A stretch of DNA of 52,775 bases from Paulinella micropora (GCA_009731375.1 BJOX01000297.1:295401-348175); one strand, 5' to 3'; shown: positions 1 to 11,628, counted from the stretch's first letter. Numbers and translations are program-made. The notes: generated by a model not told the origin, from the sequence alone.

Positions 1-137
1 TTTTGTTTTTTGTTTTTTTGTTGTTTTTTTTGTTTTTTGTTTTTTTTTCTCTTTGACAAACCCAGGAGCCAGGCAGACCTCACAGTAAAAAAAAAAACCA
101 AAGAAACAACCAAACAAACAGGCAAATCCAAAAAAAG

Positions 138-745
138 TATGCAAAAATGGATCGCGACCGGGATAGTCATGATGGGATCTTCGAGCGCAGGCAAGTCCTC
201 TCTCTTGCAGAGCTTGCAGATAACAGGCCCCCCAGCGAATGCCACACCCCCGCCAAGGTTGGTCTTGATTTTAAGATTTTGCCCGCCATGGAGCTCGATA
301 ACCAAATGCACCAAATCTGGGTCTGGGATACGGCCGGGCAAGAGCGTTTTGACTCCATGATTTCTAATTACATGCGGGGTGCGCACATGGCCCTGGTGTG
401 CTGCAGCTTACAAAAGAAAATTTCTACAAGGAGGTACTGAAGTTAGACACTTCTTTGAAAGACAAGGAAGAGGAGATTTTGTTTGTGCTGGTCGGCTGCC
501 AGCGCGATCGGGGCTACGATGGCGCAGAGGCCGAACTGCAAGGCAACAGTGACTTGAGGCAGAAATTCAAGGGACGGATCCTGCATACTAGCGCAGAAAC
601 AGACTCACAAGAAGAATTGATGGCTACAATTCGGCCGTTCTTGGTTAAGGCGGCCGAGATCAGTCACAAAAGGGCAGACAAAATGATGGTCGCCGTGGAC
701 ACTAGCAACAGCGCTGGCGTGAAGGAAGGCTTAGGCTGCTTCTAA
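138..745 (+). pseudogene. Rab-like small GTPase, broken by two frameshifts
   Basis: Small Ras-superfamily GTPase, the membrane-traffic switch type. The ATG at 138 opens a frame with the P-loop GSSSAGKSS (G1) at about residues 13-21. Near 220 the coding signal moves to another frame carrying the G3 motif WDTAGQERF (about 325-352). Near 405 it moves again to a frame ending at 745. Two single-base indels therefore separate the three parts; their summed length (about 200 residues) is normal for a Rab. Oddities: the G4 motif, usually NKxD, reads CQRD; G5 reads TSAET instead of TSAK; the C-terminus ends GCF rather than a CC or CAAX prenylation motif. No introns are apparent. Either assembly indels or a decayed gene would explain it. 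A viral Rab homologue is possible given the neighbours. The family call is firm, the subfamily is not. Confidence 0.75.
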
Positions 746-1136
746 AAAAACAGCCCAGCAGCAGCTCTTCGGCCAAAAGTCACTCCCGTTCTTTTCTCGT
801 GCTGTTTCTCTCTTTCTCTTGCTGTTTCTCTCTCCGTCTCAAAACGGCACGGTCGGTGTCTTACCCGCCGTGCACATACAGTCGGCCACTCCCTTACATC
901 CCCCNNNNNNNNNNCTTTTTCTTTTTGCGGTAAATGTACAAAAGAACGCAAGGCCACCATTAAAAAAAAAAAAAAGAATAGGGAAGGGAGATGATGAAAA
1001 CGAAAAACTACCAGTCTTAAAAAAAGTCTCCTTTAACTAAAAACGTGAGTTCAAGAAACCAACAAAAAAAATGGAGCCAGTAGCCTTGGCCTCCGAAAAA
1101 ATGATCCTTTACTTTTAACAGATTCTTCCTTTTTGT
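746..1136. other. Intergenic, with a short N gap (905-914)
   Basis: No convincing coding sequence. Pyrimidine-rich CTCTTTCTC runs near 805-840 and A-rich runs near 960-1030 surround a 10-base N gap, probably an arbitrary-size contig join. The 5'-most 60 bases of the window are likewise T-rich low complexity. Confidence 0.6.
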
Positions 1137-3203
1137 TCACGCTGAAACCCGGGCGTCGTCACGCAGCGTCTTGGTTTCGACGCTCGTTGGGCTTTGTTCG
1201 TACCAGATGGCGAAACCGTCTGCTAGCTGCACCGACACTGCCTCCTCAGACGGTGGTTTTTCCGCAAAGCAGCTGCTGGGCCAGATTTTGTACAAGGGAG
1301 AGCGGCTTCTCTTGTCGCCCCAGTATCCTTTTTCCGTGATAACCTTGCGGTAATTCTCTTGGCATTGCTCGCTGTTCAGGGGCACTGGCAGCATTGGCGG
1401 CGGCACAACCGACTCTAAAAGCCCAGAAGCCCGCGAAACACCGTCACAAGCGTTCTGCCCGACCAGCAGCAGGTCGACCACGCTGCCACAGTTTCGGGCG
1501 CTGCCACACTCTCGGCACGACCTGTGGCTGTCCAACAAGCAGCACATTGGGGCACCAACGCTCATCAGCAGGTCGGAGCCCGGGTAACCCCCGCCCCGCA
1601 CTGCAAACTGTCCGGAGAAGTTGTCTTGAGGGCAGAACAAGAAGGACACGTCCCGGTAGCCCCGCGCGCTATTAGTGTTGTACGGGCTCTGGCGCGTGTG
1701 CACGGGGGCCGGCCCCCCCGCAACGTCTGCCCAGTGTGGCCGGTACAAGAAGTGCTCCCTGAGCAGAGGCTGCACGCCGCCGCTAGCCAACAGGTTTTGG
1801 TTCGCCAGCGTAATCACCGTGCAGTCTATGGTGAGCAACGGCAGAGCGTCACTCTGGCGGGCGGCCGGCAGTAGTGCTTTTCTGGCCTCTTGGACAGTGG
1901 TGCTCTGCGACTGTTGCCTTCGCGCCAGCAGCCAGGCCGACGGTACCAGCAGGCAAAACACGTGGCACTGGATCCTGGCGTCGTCCTGGGGCAGGGCTGT
2001 TTCGTTCGAGATCTGAGGCCCCCGCATTTTGCTTTCGAACTCGCGCGCCTCTGTGACGGGCACTTCCTGCCGAGCGACGGAGTCGCCGGCACCAACGCCA
2101 AAGCTACCAGGGCCGTCCGGTAGAACTTGAGTGCGCACGTCACTACTAGCGCTAGCAGGGGCGGCAGCACGTATACATGTTCTGAGATTGACTTGCACCA
2201 GCACAGGAAACTCTCGGACTGGATGTAGCAGCTCAGCGACCGGCTCTCGCAGTCGTCCGCGCGCTGGGCCGCGAGCTTGCCTGGCAGGTCCAGCGTGTGC
2301 AGCACCTGGTCCTGCAGGCGGTATTCGTGCTTTCCGCCGGCCCGGCTGAAGAATCCTAGCATTTCTGCCAACCTCGCCGCCCAGCGCCAGCAGCCCTGAC
2401 AAAGGCTTGCTCAGGGGCCCGCGCGATTCGCGGGCCTCGCTTATCCACTCCTGTGCTGCCTTGTCTTTCAGATCCTGGTGTTGCCACACTAGGGCCTCCG
2501 TCAGACCTAGGCGCCGCAGGGCCCAGGCGCAGTGGTACGCCCAGTGGCACAGCGCATCGTTGCTAACGGCAGCCAGCCACTTCTCGTCGACATTCTTAGC
2601 CCGTGCGCAAACGTTTGCGGCCCGTTGCAGTTCGTTAGGCGTGGGCCCCTTGTACGCGGTTCTTACCTGCCTTTGCAGCAGCCACATTTCCACTGCCCCC
2701 GGCATCCTACAGCCTTCGAACAAGCTTTCGCGAAAGTAGTCCAGGTGTCTAATTCTGCCTGTGGTCTGGGCAAAGGGTACGTTCGAATTCATGACGCACC
2801 CGTTAAATTCGGTGGACAACTGTTCTAATAGTGTTTTAATCTCGGTCCTTGTGTCCGTTGCCGATTTTCGGTGGCATTTGTCTGCGGCCCACTTGAGGTT
2901 CTCGATACTGAACGCCCCGGCCCCGGACCATTTATCCGCCCACACCAGCGTTCGGTCTATGCTTGTGATGCCCTTGTGCCCGTCGGCCGACAGCGGCACC
3001 AGGCCGAAAAGGCTTACCGCCACGGGGCGCCCGGGGTCCGCTGTTGCTTTTATTTCCCATTTGTTTTCTTTAGTATTACTATCAAGGTCTTTTAGCAGTA
3101 GCTGGCCGGCATCGTTGCCTGCCTGCCTGAGCTGGCACCAGAGCCTGTCGTAACATCCGGGCAGCCCCGTCTTGAGCGCGAGATCAAAACTTAGTTCGCT
3201 CAT
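1137..3203 (-). CDS. Unrecognised ~690-residue protein, Cys-rich C-terminal half, possible membrane segment
   Basis: Long minus-strand ORF with an ATG at 3203, no introns and GC-rich codon use. I do not recognise the family. The N-terminal ~270 residues read as an ordinary soluble, Trp-rich sequence (several CHWAYHCAWAL-like stretches). Between about 2370 and 2090 the nominal frame turns into Pro/Arg/Gly-rich text. An overlapping frame there gives a more protein-like sequence with a hydrophobic stretch (YVLPPLLALVVTCALKFY). Two compensating indels at the borders would explain why the ORF still reads through. The C-terminal third is Cys-rich (pattern CRECGSARNC near 1470-1500). The protein might be membrane-anchored if the second frame is right. 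The real frame in the middle is uncertain. It lies between the Rab-like gene and a palindromic repeat array. Confidence 0.55.
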   Translation of the reverse strand: MSELSFDLALKTGLPGCYDRLWCQLRQAGNDAGQLLLKDLDSNTKENKWEIKATADPGRPVAVSLFGLVPLSADGHKGITSIDRTLVWADKWSGAGAFSIENLKWAADKCHRKSATDTRTEIKTLLEQLSTEFNGCVMNSNVPFAQTTGRIRHLDYFRESLFEGCRMPGAVEMWLLQRQVRTAYKGPTPNELQRAANVCARAKNVDEKWLAAVSNDALCHWAYHCAWALRRLGLTEALVWQHQDLKDKAAQEWISEARESRGPLSKPLSGLLALGGEVGRNARILQPGRRKARIPPAGPGAAHAGPARQARGPARGRLREPVAELLHPVREFPVLVQVNLRTCIRAAAPASASSDVRTQVLPDGPGSFGVGAGDSVARQEVPVTEAREFESKMRGPQISNETALPQDDARIQCHVFCLLVPSAWLLARRQQSQSTTVQEARKALLPAARQSDALPLLTIDCTVITLANQNLLASGGVQPLLREHFLYRPHWADVAGGPAPVHTRQSPYNTNSARGYRDVSFLFCPQDNFSGQFAVRGGGYPGSDLLMSVGAPMCCLLDSHRSCRECGSARNCGSVVDLLLVGQNACDGVSRASGLLESVVPPPMLPVPLNSEQCQENYRKVITEKGYWGDKRSRSPLYKIWPSSCFAEKPPSEEAVSVQLADGFAIWYEQSPTSVETKTLRDDARVSA

Positions 3204-3439
3204 TTGTGAGTGCCGGCCCGGCTATTTTCTGTTGAGCTGTCTTGGTGCACCTGGGCGAACAAGGTCTTTAGGTTTTTTTTTAACAAGGAAGGACCGAGAT
3301 GATGAACCAGGGTGGTGAGAGGAGAGCGTGCAACTGGCAACGGGGGGTTCGAGTGTGAGCAGAGAGAGGGGAAAACCAGGTAGGGCGGGTGAGATATGGG
3401 GTGGGGGAAAGAGAGAGAGAGAGAGGGGGGGGGGGGCGG

Positions 3440-3556
3440 NNNNNNNNNNNNNNNNNNNNNNNNNNNNNNNNNNNNNNNNNNNNNNNNNNNNNNNNNNNNN
3501 NNNNNNNNNNNNNNNNNNNNNNNNNNNNNNNNNNNNNNNNNNNNNNNNNNNNNNNN
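3440..3556. other. Assembly gap flanked by G-rich low complexity
   Basis: 117 Ns preceded by a GAGA/poly-G run (3411-3437). Nothing can be said of the content. Confidence 0.95.
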
Positions 3557-3597
3557 CGGCAACAGAGTCACTGTTAGCAGGCAGGCACGGGGAGAGC

Positions 3598-4330
3598 CGA
3601 AATGTCCTTCGCAAGATGTCTTTTTCTTGGCGCGCCGCAAACTTTGGCTAATGTCCGTATATGCCTGCGCCTGTGCGCTTGCCGCGAAATTCACCGCAAA
3701 CTGCATCTTGAGAAAAAAATTGCAAAGGACATTTCGGCACTGGCAAATTAGCTTAAGCAAAATTTCTGGGGAAACGAGGGCGGGCGGGGAAAATTTGCAC
3801 TGACATTTTTTTCTCCCTTCCCCAAAAATGTTGCTGGAGCTGATTTGCCATTGCCGAAATGTCCTTCGCAAGATTTCTTTTTCTTGGCGGGCCGCAAATT
3901 TCGGCAAAAAAGGCGAATGTCCGTAAATTCCGGCGCCTGTGCACTTGCAGCGAAATTCACCGCAAACTGCATCTTGAGAAAGAAAAAAAAGTTTGCGAAG
4001 GACATTTCGGCACTGGCAAATTAGCACTAGCAAAATTTTCGGGAAAACAAAAGCGGGCGGGGAAAATTTGCACTGACATTTTTTTCTCGCCTCCCGCCCT
4101 CGTTTCCCCAAAAATTTTGCTGGAGCTGATTTGCCATTGCCGAAATGTCCTCCGCAAGATTTCTTTTTCTTGGCGCGCCGCAAATTTCGGCAAAAGGCGA
4201 ATGTCCGTAAATTCCGGCGCCTGTGCACTTGCCGCGAAATTCACCACAAACTGCATCAGATTCTTGAGAAAGAAAAAAAAATTGCAAAGGACATTTCGGC
4301 AATTGCAAATTAGCACTAGCAGATTTTTGG
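3598..4330. repeat. Tandem array of three palindromic (hairpin) repeat units
   Basis: Three related units begin near 3598, 3854 and 4139. Each opens with CGAAATGTCCTTCGCAA (or a 1-base variant) and closes with its reverse complement: 3720-3737, 3993-4010 and 4283-4300. The middle unit has perfect 18-bp arms (3854-3871 / 3993-4010). Inside each is a conserved core around GGCGCGCCGCAAA and AATGTCCGTA. The spacers between units are themselves quasi-palindromic (TTGCTGGAGCTGATTTGCC against GGCAAATTAGCAC). Apparent ORFs here are artefacts of the repeat. The array lies between the start of the gene at 3203 and the 3' end of the F-box gene. It could be a MITE-like cluster, or a structural or regulatory array. 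Confidence 0.75.
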
Positions 4331-6113
4331 GGAAAAGGAGGGCGGCAGGAGGGAGAGAGATGGAACAAAAACCCAACCGGTTTTGTTTAGCCAGGTCTGT
4401 GAGTTTATAAGGTAAACGGCCGGAGTGTATACACTGGATTTTCTTTTAATAAACAAGAAAACAAGGAAAATCACGCAAATCAGATCGTACAGAAACCATT
4501 GCAGATCACATATACACAAAAATTTGCAGCCAGGGCGCTCTGTTTTGAAAGTCTCAATTGCCCTTGCGCTAATTTTAGATCTGAAGATAATCAATTTCTG
4601 CAAATTATGCATTAGCCGGGAGTGCTTAAACACGTTGTCATCAAGCTCAGGACAAGAAGTAAAATCTATGTCCTGCAGGTTTGGCAGGTTTTCCAAATGC
4701 TTGATAGCCGAAGACGCCAGATTTTTACATCTCCTTACTCCTAGCTGCTGCAGATCTTTCAGACGCGACAAATGCCGGAATTGCTGTCAGTCGAATTGCG
4801 GCCCTGGCTCGGCAGATGAGCAAATTCAATGCCAGTCAATGTGGAGAGGTCCAGTGAAAGGTCTTTCAGCGCGTAAAGCTCAGACAAAGACTTGAACTCG
4901 TGGATCGCACACCCGAGCAGATTCAGCTTTTGCAGACAGTTTTTGAGTCCGCACAGCTGTTGTAGCCCGGCAGAAGTGATGCGGTTACAATAGCCCAGAT
5001 CTAGCTTTTGCAGCTGTGTCAGTCGCGCCACGACTTCGAGCCCTGCGTTTGTTATGTTTTTGTTGCACGAAAGATCCAGGACCCGCAGGTCTTGCAGGTC
5101 GGAGAGATGTTGCAGCGAGTTGTCGTTAACGTTGCATTTACTGAGAAGTAGCTCCTGCAGCTCGATCATTTCCCTGACGAACTGGAGATCAGTTACTTGC
5201 TGGAGAAAATTCAGGTTCAGGTATTGTAGCCTACGCAGGCCTGAAAGCTGCCTTAGCCCCGCCATGCTAAGGCCCAAGCAGAAACGCAAAGACAAATACT
5301 TGAGATTGCGAAGGCCGGACAAGTTCCCAAGGGCGGAGTCAGTGATCCCTGCGCAGCGCTTAAGATTTAGATACCGCAGTTGTTTTAGTGTCGCAATCCA
5401 GCTCAACTCTCTGGGGACGCGGCTATAAGACAAGTCGAGCTGTCGCAGCTCGGTCATCTCTTGCAAGACACGGCAGAGATTGGCGCCCAGCACTTCATTT
5501 TCCCTGTAGTCCAAAACCAAGGTGTGTGGCTTTTTGACTTTTAGGTAGGCAATGATTGCTTCCTCGGTGGCCTCCGGGCAGTTGCTCAGCCAGCTTTTGC
5601 ACGGGGCTGGGGCGGGTCCTTCTTTATTTCTGTAGTAAATGTTGCGCAAGCCCTGCAAGCCGTTGATATTCACGGCCTCTTTTAGGTGCTGGTCTAAGAC
5701 TATGTCAATCAGGATAGTTTGTACGGTAGTCTTATTCTCTTTGATAAGTCGCAGGATCGGGGCAGTTTGTTCTCCGTCAATAGTCAAGCAAGTGATCTCT
5801 TTCCATTCCTTCCATCGAGCCGCGGGGATCTGCGCACCGTCTGAACGTATTCGTAGCGCAGGGAACGACGCGGGGCAAACGTTATCTTTGGCTTTTTTGC
5901 AGACAAAGCACAGACCGCAAAGAACCACAACGGATTATCTGCGACCAGGGCACAAACCAGCTCCCAGACGTCGTCGGGCAGGCTCAGAAGAGCGGACTGC
6001 GCTGGCGAAAGAGCGGACTGCGATGGCAAAATGTCGTGCCTGATGCGCCGGAGCGGCCGCGTGGACATCGCTTGTCTGCAGTGCCTCTTTCTTGATGTTT
6101 CCTTTCTTTGCAT
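4316..6113 (-). pseudogene. F-box / leucine-rich-repeat (FBXL, RNI-like) protein, two frameshifts
   Basis: FBXL-type substrate receptor of an SCF ubiquitin ligase by architecture. ATG at 6113. An F-box-like segment (LLSLPDDVWELVCALVADNP) lies about 35-55 residues in. Near 5890, at an A-rich stretch, the frame shifts. The next frame (to about 4770) holds eleven or more Cys/Asn-type LRRs of about 24 residues, with repeated cores such as LRYLNLKRCAGITD and LQKLDLGYCNRITS. A further shift near 4770-4800 moves the last two or three LRRs into the frame that ends at 4316; the final ~50 residues there look non-LRR and may be spurious. About 600 residues in total, intronless. F-box proteins occur both in protist hosts and in some large DNA viruses, so the origin is open. 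Confidence 0.8.
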
Positions 6114-7116
6114 GTCTTTCGATTTAAAAATACTTATCTTGCCGAGGGGAGATGGCCGTGCCTCGCCTTCCCGTGAACCTTGGATTTGTTGCGGTGAAAA
6201 GTGTGTGTGTGTGTGTGGGGGGGGGGGGAAAGGGGAAGGGCATGCGCGGAAAGAGAGAAAGAGAGGTGGGGAGGGGACGAAAAGTACATTTCTCTTCTAC
6301 GCAGGCTTGGTAAGCCCCCCCCCCCCCCCCCCCCCCCCCNNNNNNNNNNNNNNNNNNNNNNNNNNNNNNNNNNNNNNNNNNNNNNNNNNNNNNNNNNNNN
6401 NNNNNNNNNNNNNNNNNNNNNNNNNNNNNNNNNNNNNNNNNNNNNNNNNNNNNNNNNNNNNNNNNNNNNNNNNNNNNNNNNNNNNNNNNNNNNNNNNNNN
6501 NNNNNNNNNNNNNNNNNNNNNNNNNNNNNNNNNNNNNNNNNNNNNNNNNNNNNNNNNNNNNNNNNNNNNNNNNNNNNNNNNNNNNNNNNNNNNNNNNNNN
6601 NNNNNNNNNNNNNNNNNNNNNNNNNNNNNNNNNNNNNNNNNNNNNNNNNNNNNNNNNNNNNNNNNNNNNNNNNNNNNNNNNNNNNNNNNNNNNNNNNNNN
6701 NNNNNNNNNNNNNNNNNNNNNNNNNNNNNNNNNNNNNNNNNNNNNGGGGGAGGGAGAGAGACGTAAACAGACAGGTTCTCCCCCCCGCCCGCCGACGTTC
6801 GTTCTGAGCAACGTTTTGGCAATTGCCCGAATGTGCGGGAAGAAGGCATGGAGTTGAAGGAAAGCCATAAGGTCAGGACCGTATTCTTTTCCTCCTCCTC
6901 TCTCCCCCTTCCCCTCCCCCGCGCCCCTTTGGGCGCGCATATTTCTTTTGCTCTAGCTTCAGTACAAAAACAGGACATTGGCGGGCGTGAGCCAGAGAAA
7001 GAATAACAAAAAAGAGAGAGAGCGCAAAGAAGAATTTTTTAGTTAGTTTCTTTCCACTCCTTTCCCTCCTCTCTATTCCCTATCCCCCACCTGTTCCTGT
7101 TTTGCTCACTGGCCAC
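6114..7116. other. Gene-free stretch with N gap (6340-6745)
   Basis: Holds a GT run and poly-G near 6200-6230, a poly-C run that leads into the gap, and 406 Ns. After the gap come C/T-rich and GAGA-rich low-complexity sequences. ORFs across it are created by the Ns. No gene is seen. Confidence 0.8.
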
Positions 7117-10100
7117 ATGCTGTTGCTGCTGCTACACGCCGCATTGGCGTTCGGTGCGGTCTGGGGCGATTCCGCTGCCTTTGCGAGGGTTCGTTCGGTA
7201 ATTCCTCTTGGGTCAGGGTCCCAAGTCCGTGTCGTCGTTGAATCGCGTGGCTGTGTCGACTCGATCTGTAGATCTTTAGCCACGTTCACCGACAATGGGC
7301 AAGAGTTTCAAGTACCAATAGCAGTTTCCGCGCCTTATACTGAATTTTCGACAGAGTTGGTTGGGTTTTCCCCGTCGTGGACTCGAACTGTCACAGCGAG
7401 CGTGTCACTCACGGACGACGTGCACGGCGGGCTGCTGGCGCGCACTGTCAAAGACTTCCTGAATCAGACGTGGGACCCCCTGTCCAACAACACCAACTCG
7501 AGCAACGCCAAGTCGCTGCAGGACCCCGGCACACCCCCGGCGCCGCACGAAACTAATGCCAGCGCCACAGCCGATCGGTTGGGGAACGCCCTGAACATAC
7601 TGGACCAGCAGGACACAACGGCGCGGCGCGGCACCGCCGTCGTGCGCTGCTACAAGCAATCGCAAACAATTTGACGCTGAGCGAGATCCAGACAGTCTGC
7701 ACCGAATTCTCTAGCGCGTGGAAAGAGCTCAAGCAGCTGAGCCTGGATGCGGTCAAGACCTTTAACCTGACCAAGGCGGCTGACGAAAGCGCGGAGACCG
7801 ACGCCGCGACGGTGCTCGACTGTCTGGCCAGCTCGCTGACGGCCGTGTCGTCCAAGTGCCTGGACCTCAAGACCTGCGCCGAAAGCGAGGTGCAGAACAT
7901 CAAGTATGACTTGGACCTCAAGCTTACGAATGCGTATACGACGGAGCTGTTGTACCTGCGCAACATGTACACGCGCGAGCTGGACCAGTTCAAGTCCTCG
8001 ACCTAATTCAGTGATCGATGGAACTCGATGGTGGATTCGTACCAGGCTACTAATGCCCAGATCGGCGCGGCCCGGGACCAGGTCCAGGGCTTGCTGGGCA
8101 ACGTAGACTCCGCGGTGTCCGCGCTGGAGCAGCAGCTGAACGCAAATGCCGACTTTTACAACGAGATTTTGCGGCGCCACGTGGGGTTGGTCGAGCAGTG
8201 CTGGTCGCCGCTGCTGACCGACGGCGGCAGGCAGCCCCTGCTGCTGTTCGACCCCCGCCAGCGGCGCGCCCGACTGGTTCCCCGTCAGGGGCAGCGCCTG
8301 GGTCAGCATACGCCCGGTCTCGCCGGCCGCTAGGCCAGGGCGCGGCCGGTGCTACCAGAGCGCCGCGCCCGTGCTGCTGGAGAGGCGTTCGCTGTGGCTC
8401 GAGTGCAACCTCGTGCCGCTGTCAATCGAGAACCAGCAGTACGACTCGTTGCTGCAGACCGCGCTGCTGCTCGGCCCGCGGGGTTGCACCGGCCGCGGTT
8501 GCACCTGCGTGCTGCAGCGCCGGGTCGAGGTCTCGACCTCGGAGGACACGCGCCTGAGCTGGCTGCGCGCCACCGCGCTCGCGTCCGCCGCGCAGTTGGG
8601 GGTCGACAACCGCACCGTGCCGACGCCCACCGCCACCGGCGCGTGGCTGGCGCCGGAGGGCTGGGCCGAGTGCGCCAGGGGCAACGAGAGCGGCCTGGAG
8701 GCAGTGACGGGAGTCCTGCGCGACGAGTTCTGCCGCCCCGGCACGGCCGACGGCGCGCAGTGGGACTGGGTCAGGTGGGGGCACTGCGGCCAACCGCGGC
8801 CCGCGCCGGGGGCTTGGGGCAACCTGACAACGGTCCTGCTGGACGCGCTGGACGCCGCCTGTAACACGAGTAACAATGGCACGCGCGCCTTGAATTCGGT
8901 GTGGGCCAACGCGCGCAACGGCCTCGTCGTGAGGCATTTGACGTGGCTTTTTCTGCAACAGCTGCTGGCCAAGGTGAACGCCAGCGCGGCTGAGGCCGCA
9001 ATTTTGGAGGCGCACCTAGCTGCGTCGTGAGCCCCGGCGAGTACGCGGTCATGGTGGCCAAGACAGGCGGCTCCGCGCTGGGCGCGTGGCGGCTCGCGCA
9101 GCGCGCGGGCGCTCCGCCCGTGCCTAACGCGTCCGAGGCCGAGCTGTCGCTGACCTTTCACCCCGCGCTGTTGTTCTGGGACGACCTGCTGACGAGCGTG
9201 CCCGTCATGCGCCGCCAGGCCGCGCAGCTCAGGGGTGGCCCAGGGCGAGCTGCCGTCGCCGACCGTGACGTCGACCAGGCGCGGCCGCCGGGACCTGACC
9301 TATGGCCCGAAGGCGTCGCGCGGGCGCGTGACGCTCAACTCGGCGGGCGCGGGCGTCTCTAACGCGCCGCAGCTGCAGCTGCAAGAGGACGAGGCCGCGG
9401 CCGCGCTGGCGTCGGCCGACCTCAGCGAGTTGTGGTTGCTCGGCGACCGCCGAACGGTAGCATCGGCCGCGGTGGAGCCCTCGGTCAACGGCACGGTCGA
9501 AAGAGTGTCGTGGGTCAACGTGCACGAGCGCTGCTGCCCGCCCAGCTCTATGTTGCCGGTTACCCGTACTGTCTGGACACCGTGCCCGGTGCGCACGACG
9601 GCGGGACGCCGCCAGCGGGCTGGTCCGTGCCTACCGCGCCATTAACGCGTCGTCCTCGTCGTCGGCAGACGCCAACCTCTCGCACCCGTTCGGCTTTGCT
9701 AGCTACAGCGGCGCGCCCGAGGGTTTGTAGGCGTACGTGCACGACGTGCCGCAGGCGCTGCTGAAGCCCATGCAGTGGCTGGCGGCCCGCGCGCACACGC
9801 CGCTTTATTTGTTCGAGCCCGCGCCGGCCGGGGCCCGCGCCGCCGGCTGGCTGGCCAAGAGCGACTGGTTTGCGGGGCTCGCCCCGGAGCAGCGGCAGCA
9901 GTACCTGTCGCAGTGGGGCGGCCTGGTGCGCCTGCCGCTGCGTGAGGACAGCATGGCCAGATTCCTGGACAGCGCGCGCAACCCGTACGCGCAAGGCGTC
10001 TTTGACCCGCGCGCCGCGGACGTGTGCCTGGGCCACTTCCTGGCGCCGCTCGACGTCGAGCGCGGGGACTTCCCGGAAGACCTGCTGCGGCAGCCCCATG

Positions 10101-11628
10101 CCATGCAGAACGCGTCCGAGGGCGACCGCAGCCGCTACGAGTGGCTGGCCGCGCTGGACCCGGCGGGCGCGGGGCTGCGTTTACGCGACCGGCGCTGCCA
10201 GCGCACCAGGACCACGGGCGCGGGCGGGCTGTGCGCGATTCTGGAGAAGTACTACGTGCACTGGCCGCGCGACGGGGGGGCCGTCCACTTCTACCCCAAG
10301 CGCTGGGAGCTGGAGATCCTGCTGCGGGTGCCGTTCGCCCTCAACAGCACGGTGTCGTCGCAGGGGCTGGAGTGCCTCCGGTTCTGCCCGCAACAACTGG
10401 AACTCAGGCAGCCCATCGGCGGCACGCAGCAACGCGAGGTGCGCTTCGCGTACACTACGGTAGACCCCGCATCCGTCGGTTCTGGCTGCGAGCTGCGCGT
10501 ACGGGTGGCGGGGCTGCTCGTGTTCGCCAGGCCGTTGCAGGGCCTGCCACAGTACCAGACTATCGCCGTCGACGTCACCGCCCTGTCGGGTGCGCTCAAC
10601 GTGACCGTGGCTTGCCTATATCCCTCGAATGAGGTCCTGTGCCTGTCCGACCGCATAACGCAGGGCCAGCTCCCCAGGCTCGAGTCCGTCAGGGACAACG
10701 CGGTACAGCTGCGCCTGCAGCAGCAGAGCGAGCTGATGCCCCTGTACCGCCGGCTGGGAGACGGTGTCGCAGCTCTCGGCGTCTACCGTAGGCCTTGCGG
10801 CACAGGTCGATCTGGCGGCCAGGGAGTCGATGCAGGCTTTCTCGTCCAGCCGAGCCATTGGGCACAACACGCAGAACTGGCTGGACGACCTGGCGAATCG
10901 TTCCGATGCGCTGCAGCAGGACATCCAAGATTACGGCGCCAAGGCCAGGGCAGAGTTTGCCAAGGTCTACCAGGAGGCGCTGGCCCGCTACAACCTGTTG
11001 ATGGCAAACATACAAGCAGCAAAGGCCAAACAAAAAAATCTGACTGACCTGTACAACTCCGGCGCCGGAATGCTGGCCAACGTCAACCAAAATCTCGACC
11101 AGCTGCAAACGCTGTCGACTAGCATTATACAAACGGCAGTCGGCGTCGTGGCCAGGCTGTAGACAGCACTCGATCTGCGCTGGGCCGTCGACCCGGGGGT
11201 GCCCCCCGCGGAGCTGGCCGCCTTCCTCAACATCAGCACCGACTACTGCCTGTACTTGTTGCCCCCGCCGGCGGCGATCGAGCGGACTGTCTATTCGCCC
11301 TGCCTCGGCAACGGGGAGAGCATCTTCTGGTTCGGGGCCTGCCATGACGATTACAGCCACTGCCGCTGCAACGGACGACTTTTTGCGGGGGCGTTCGCGG
11401 CCGCCTTCATGTGCTCTTTGCTCGCGGCCGCCGTCGCGTTTTTCACGGAGGCGGGCGTGTCTGCCTGCGCACGAAAGTGTTGCCCGCGCACGAAATGCGC
11501 GCGCGCGTTGGAGGACGCGCAGCAAACGACCCGTAGCTGTAGCGGGCGGCGTCGCCGCGGCCCTTGGCTTGGCACTGCTGATCGCCATGCTCGCCCGGCC
11601 GGGGCAACGAGACCTGGAGGTGATCTAA
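7117..11628 (+). pseudogene. Large secreted/membrane-anchored glycoprotein-like gene, many frameshifts and stops
   Basis: Coding signal runs continuously for 4.5 kb but in changing frames. The ATG at 7117 starts a classic signal peptide (MLLLLLHAALAFGAVWG). The ectodomain is rich in N-glycosylation sequons (for example NQT, NNT, NSS, NAS near 7460-7560; NTS, NGT near 8860-8880). It contains helical, coiled-coil-like stretches near 7680-8160 and 10764-11160, paired cysteines in between, and near the C-terminus two hydrophobic segments (about 11390-11450 and 11540-11605), the last being a plausible membrane anchor followed by a short tail ending at 11628. Frame changes occur near 7670, 8330, 9030, 9235, 9500, 9735, 10764 and 11480. 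Two disruptions are in-frame stops (TAA near 8005, TAG near 11160). The layout resembles an envelope or surface glycoprotein of about 1,500 residues, but I recognise no specific family. Intronless and GC-rich (about 65%). Confidence 0.6.

Noticed and set aside
3200-4410. Overlapping ORFs on both strands in the palindromic array
   Set aside because: The same repeat is read three times in each direction; composition is repeat-driven.
6031-6978. ORFs of 218-284 codons spanning the 6.3-6.7 kb gap
   Set aside because: Mostly Ns with flanking poly-Gly/poly-Pro from homopolymers.
8198-10632. Long Arg/Ala-rich ORFs on both strands in the glycoprotein region
   Set aside because: High-GC shadow frames with biased composition; the frames with sequons and cysteines are the coding ones.
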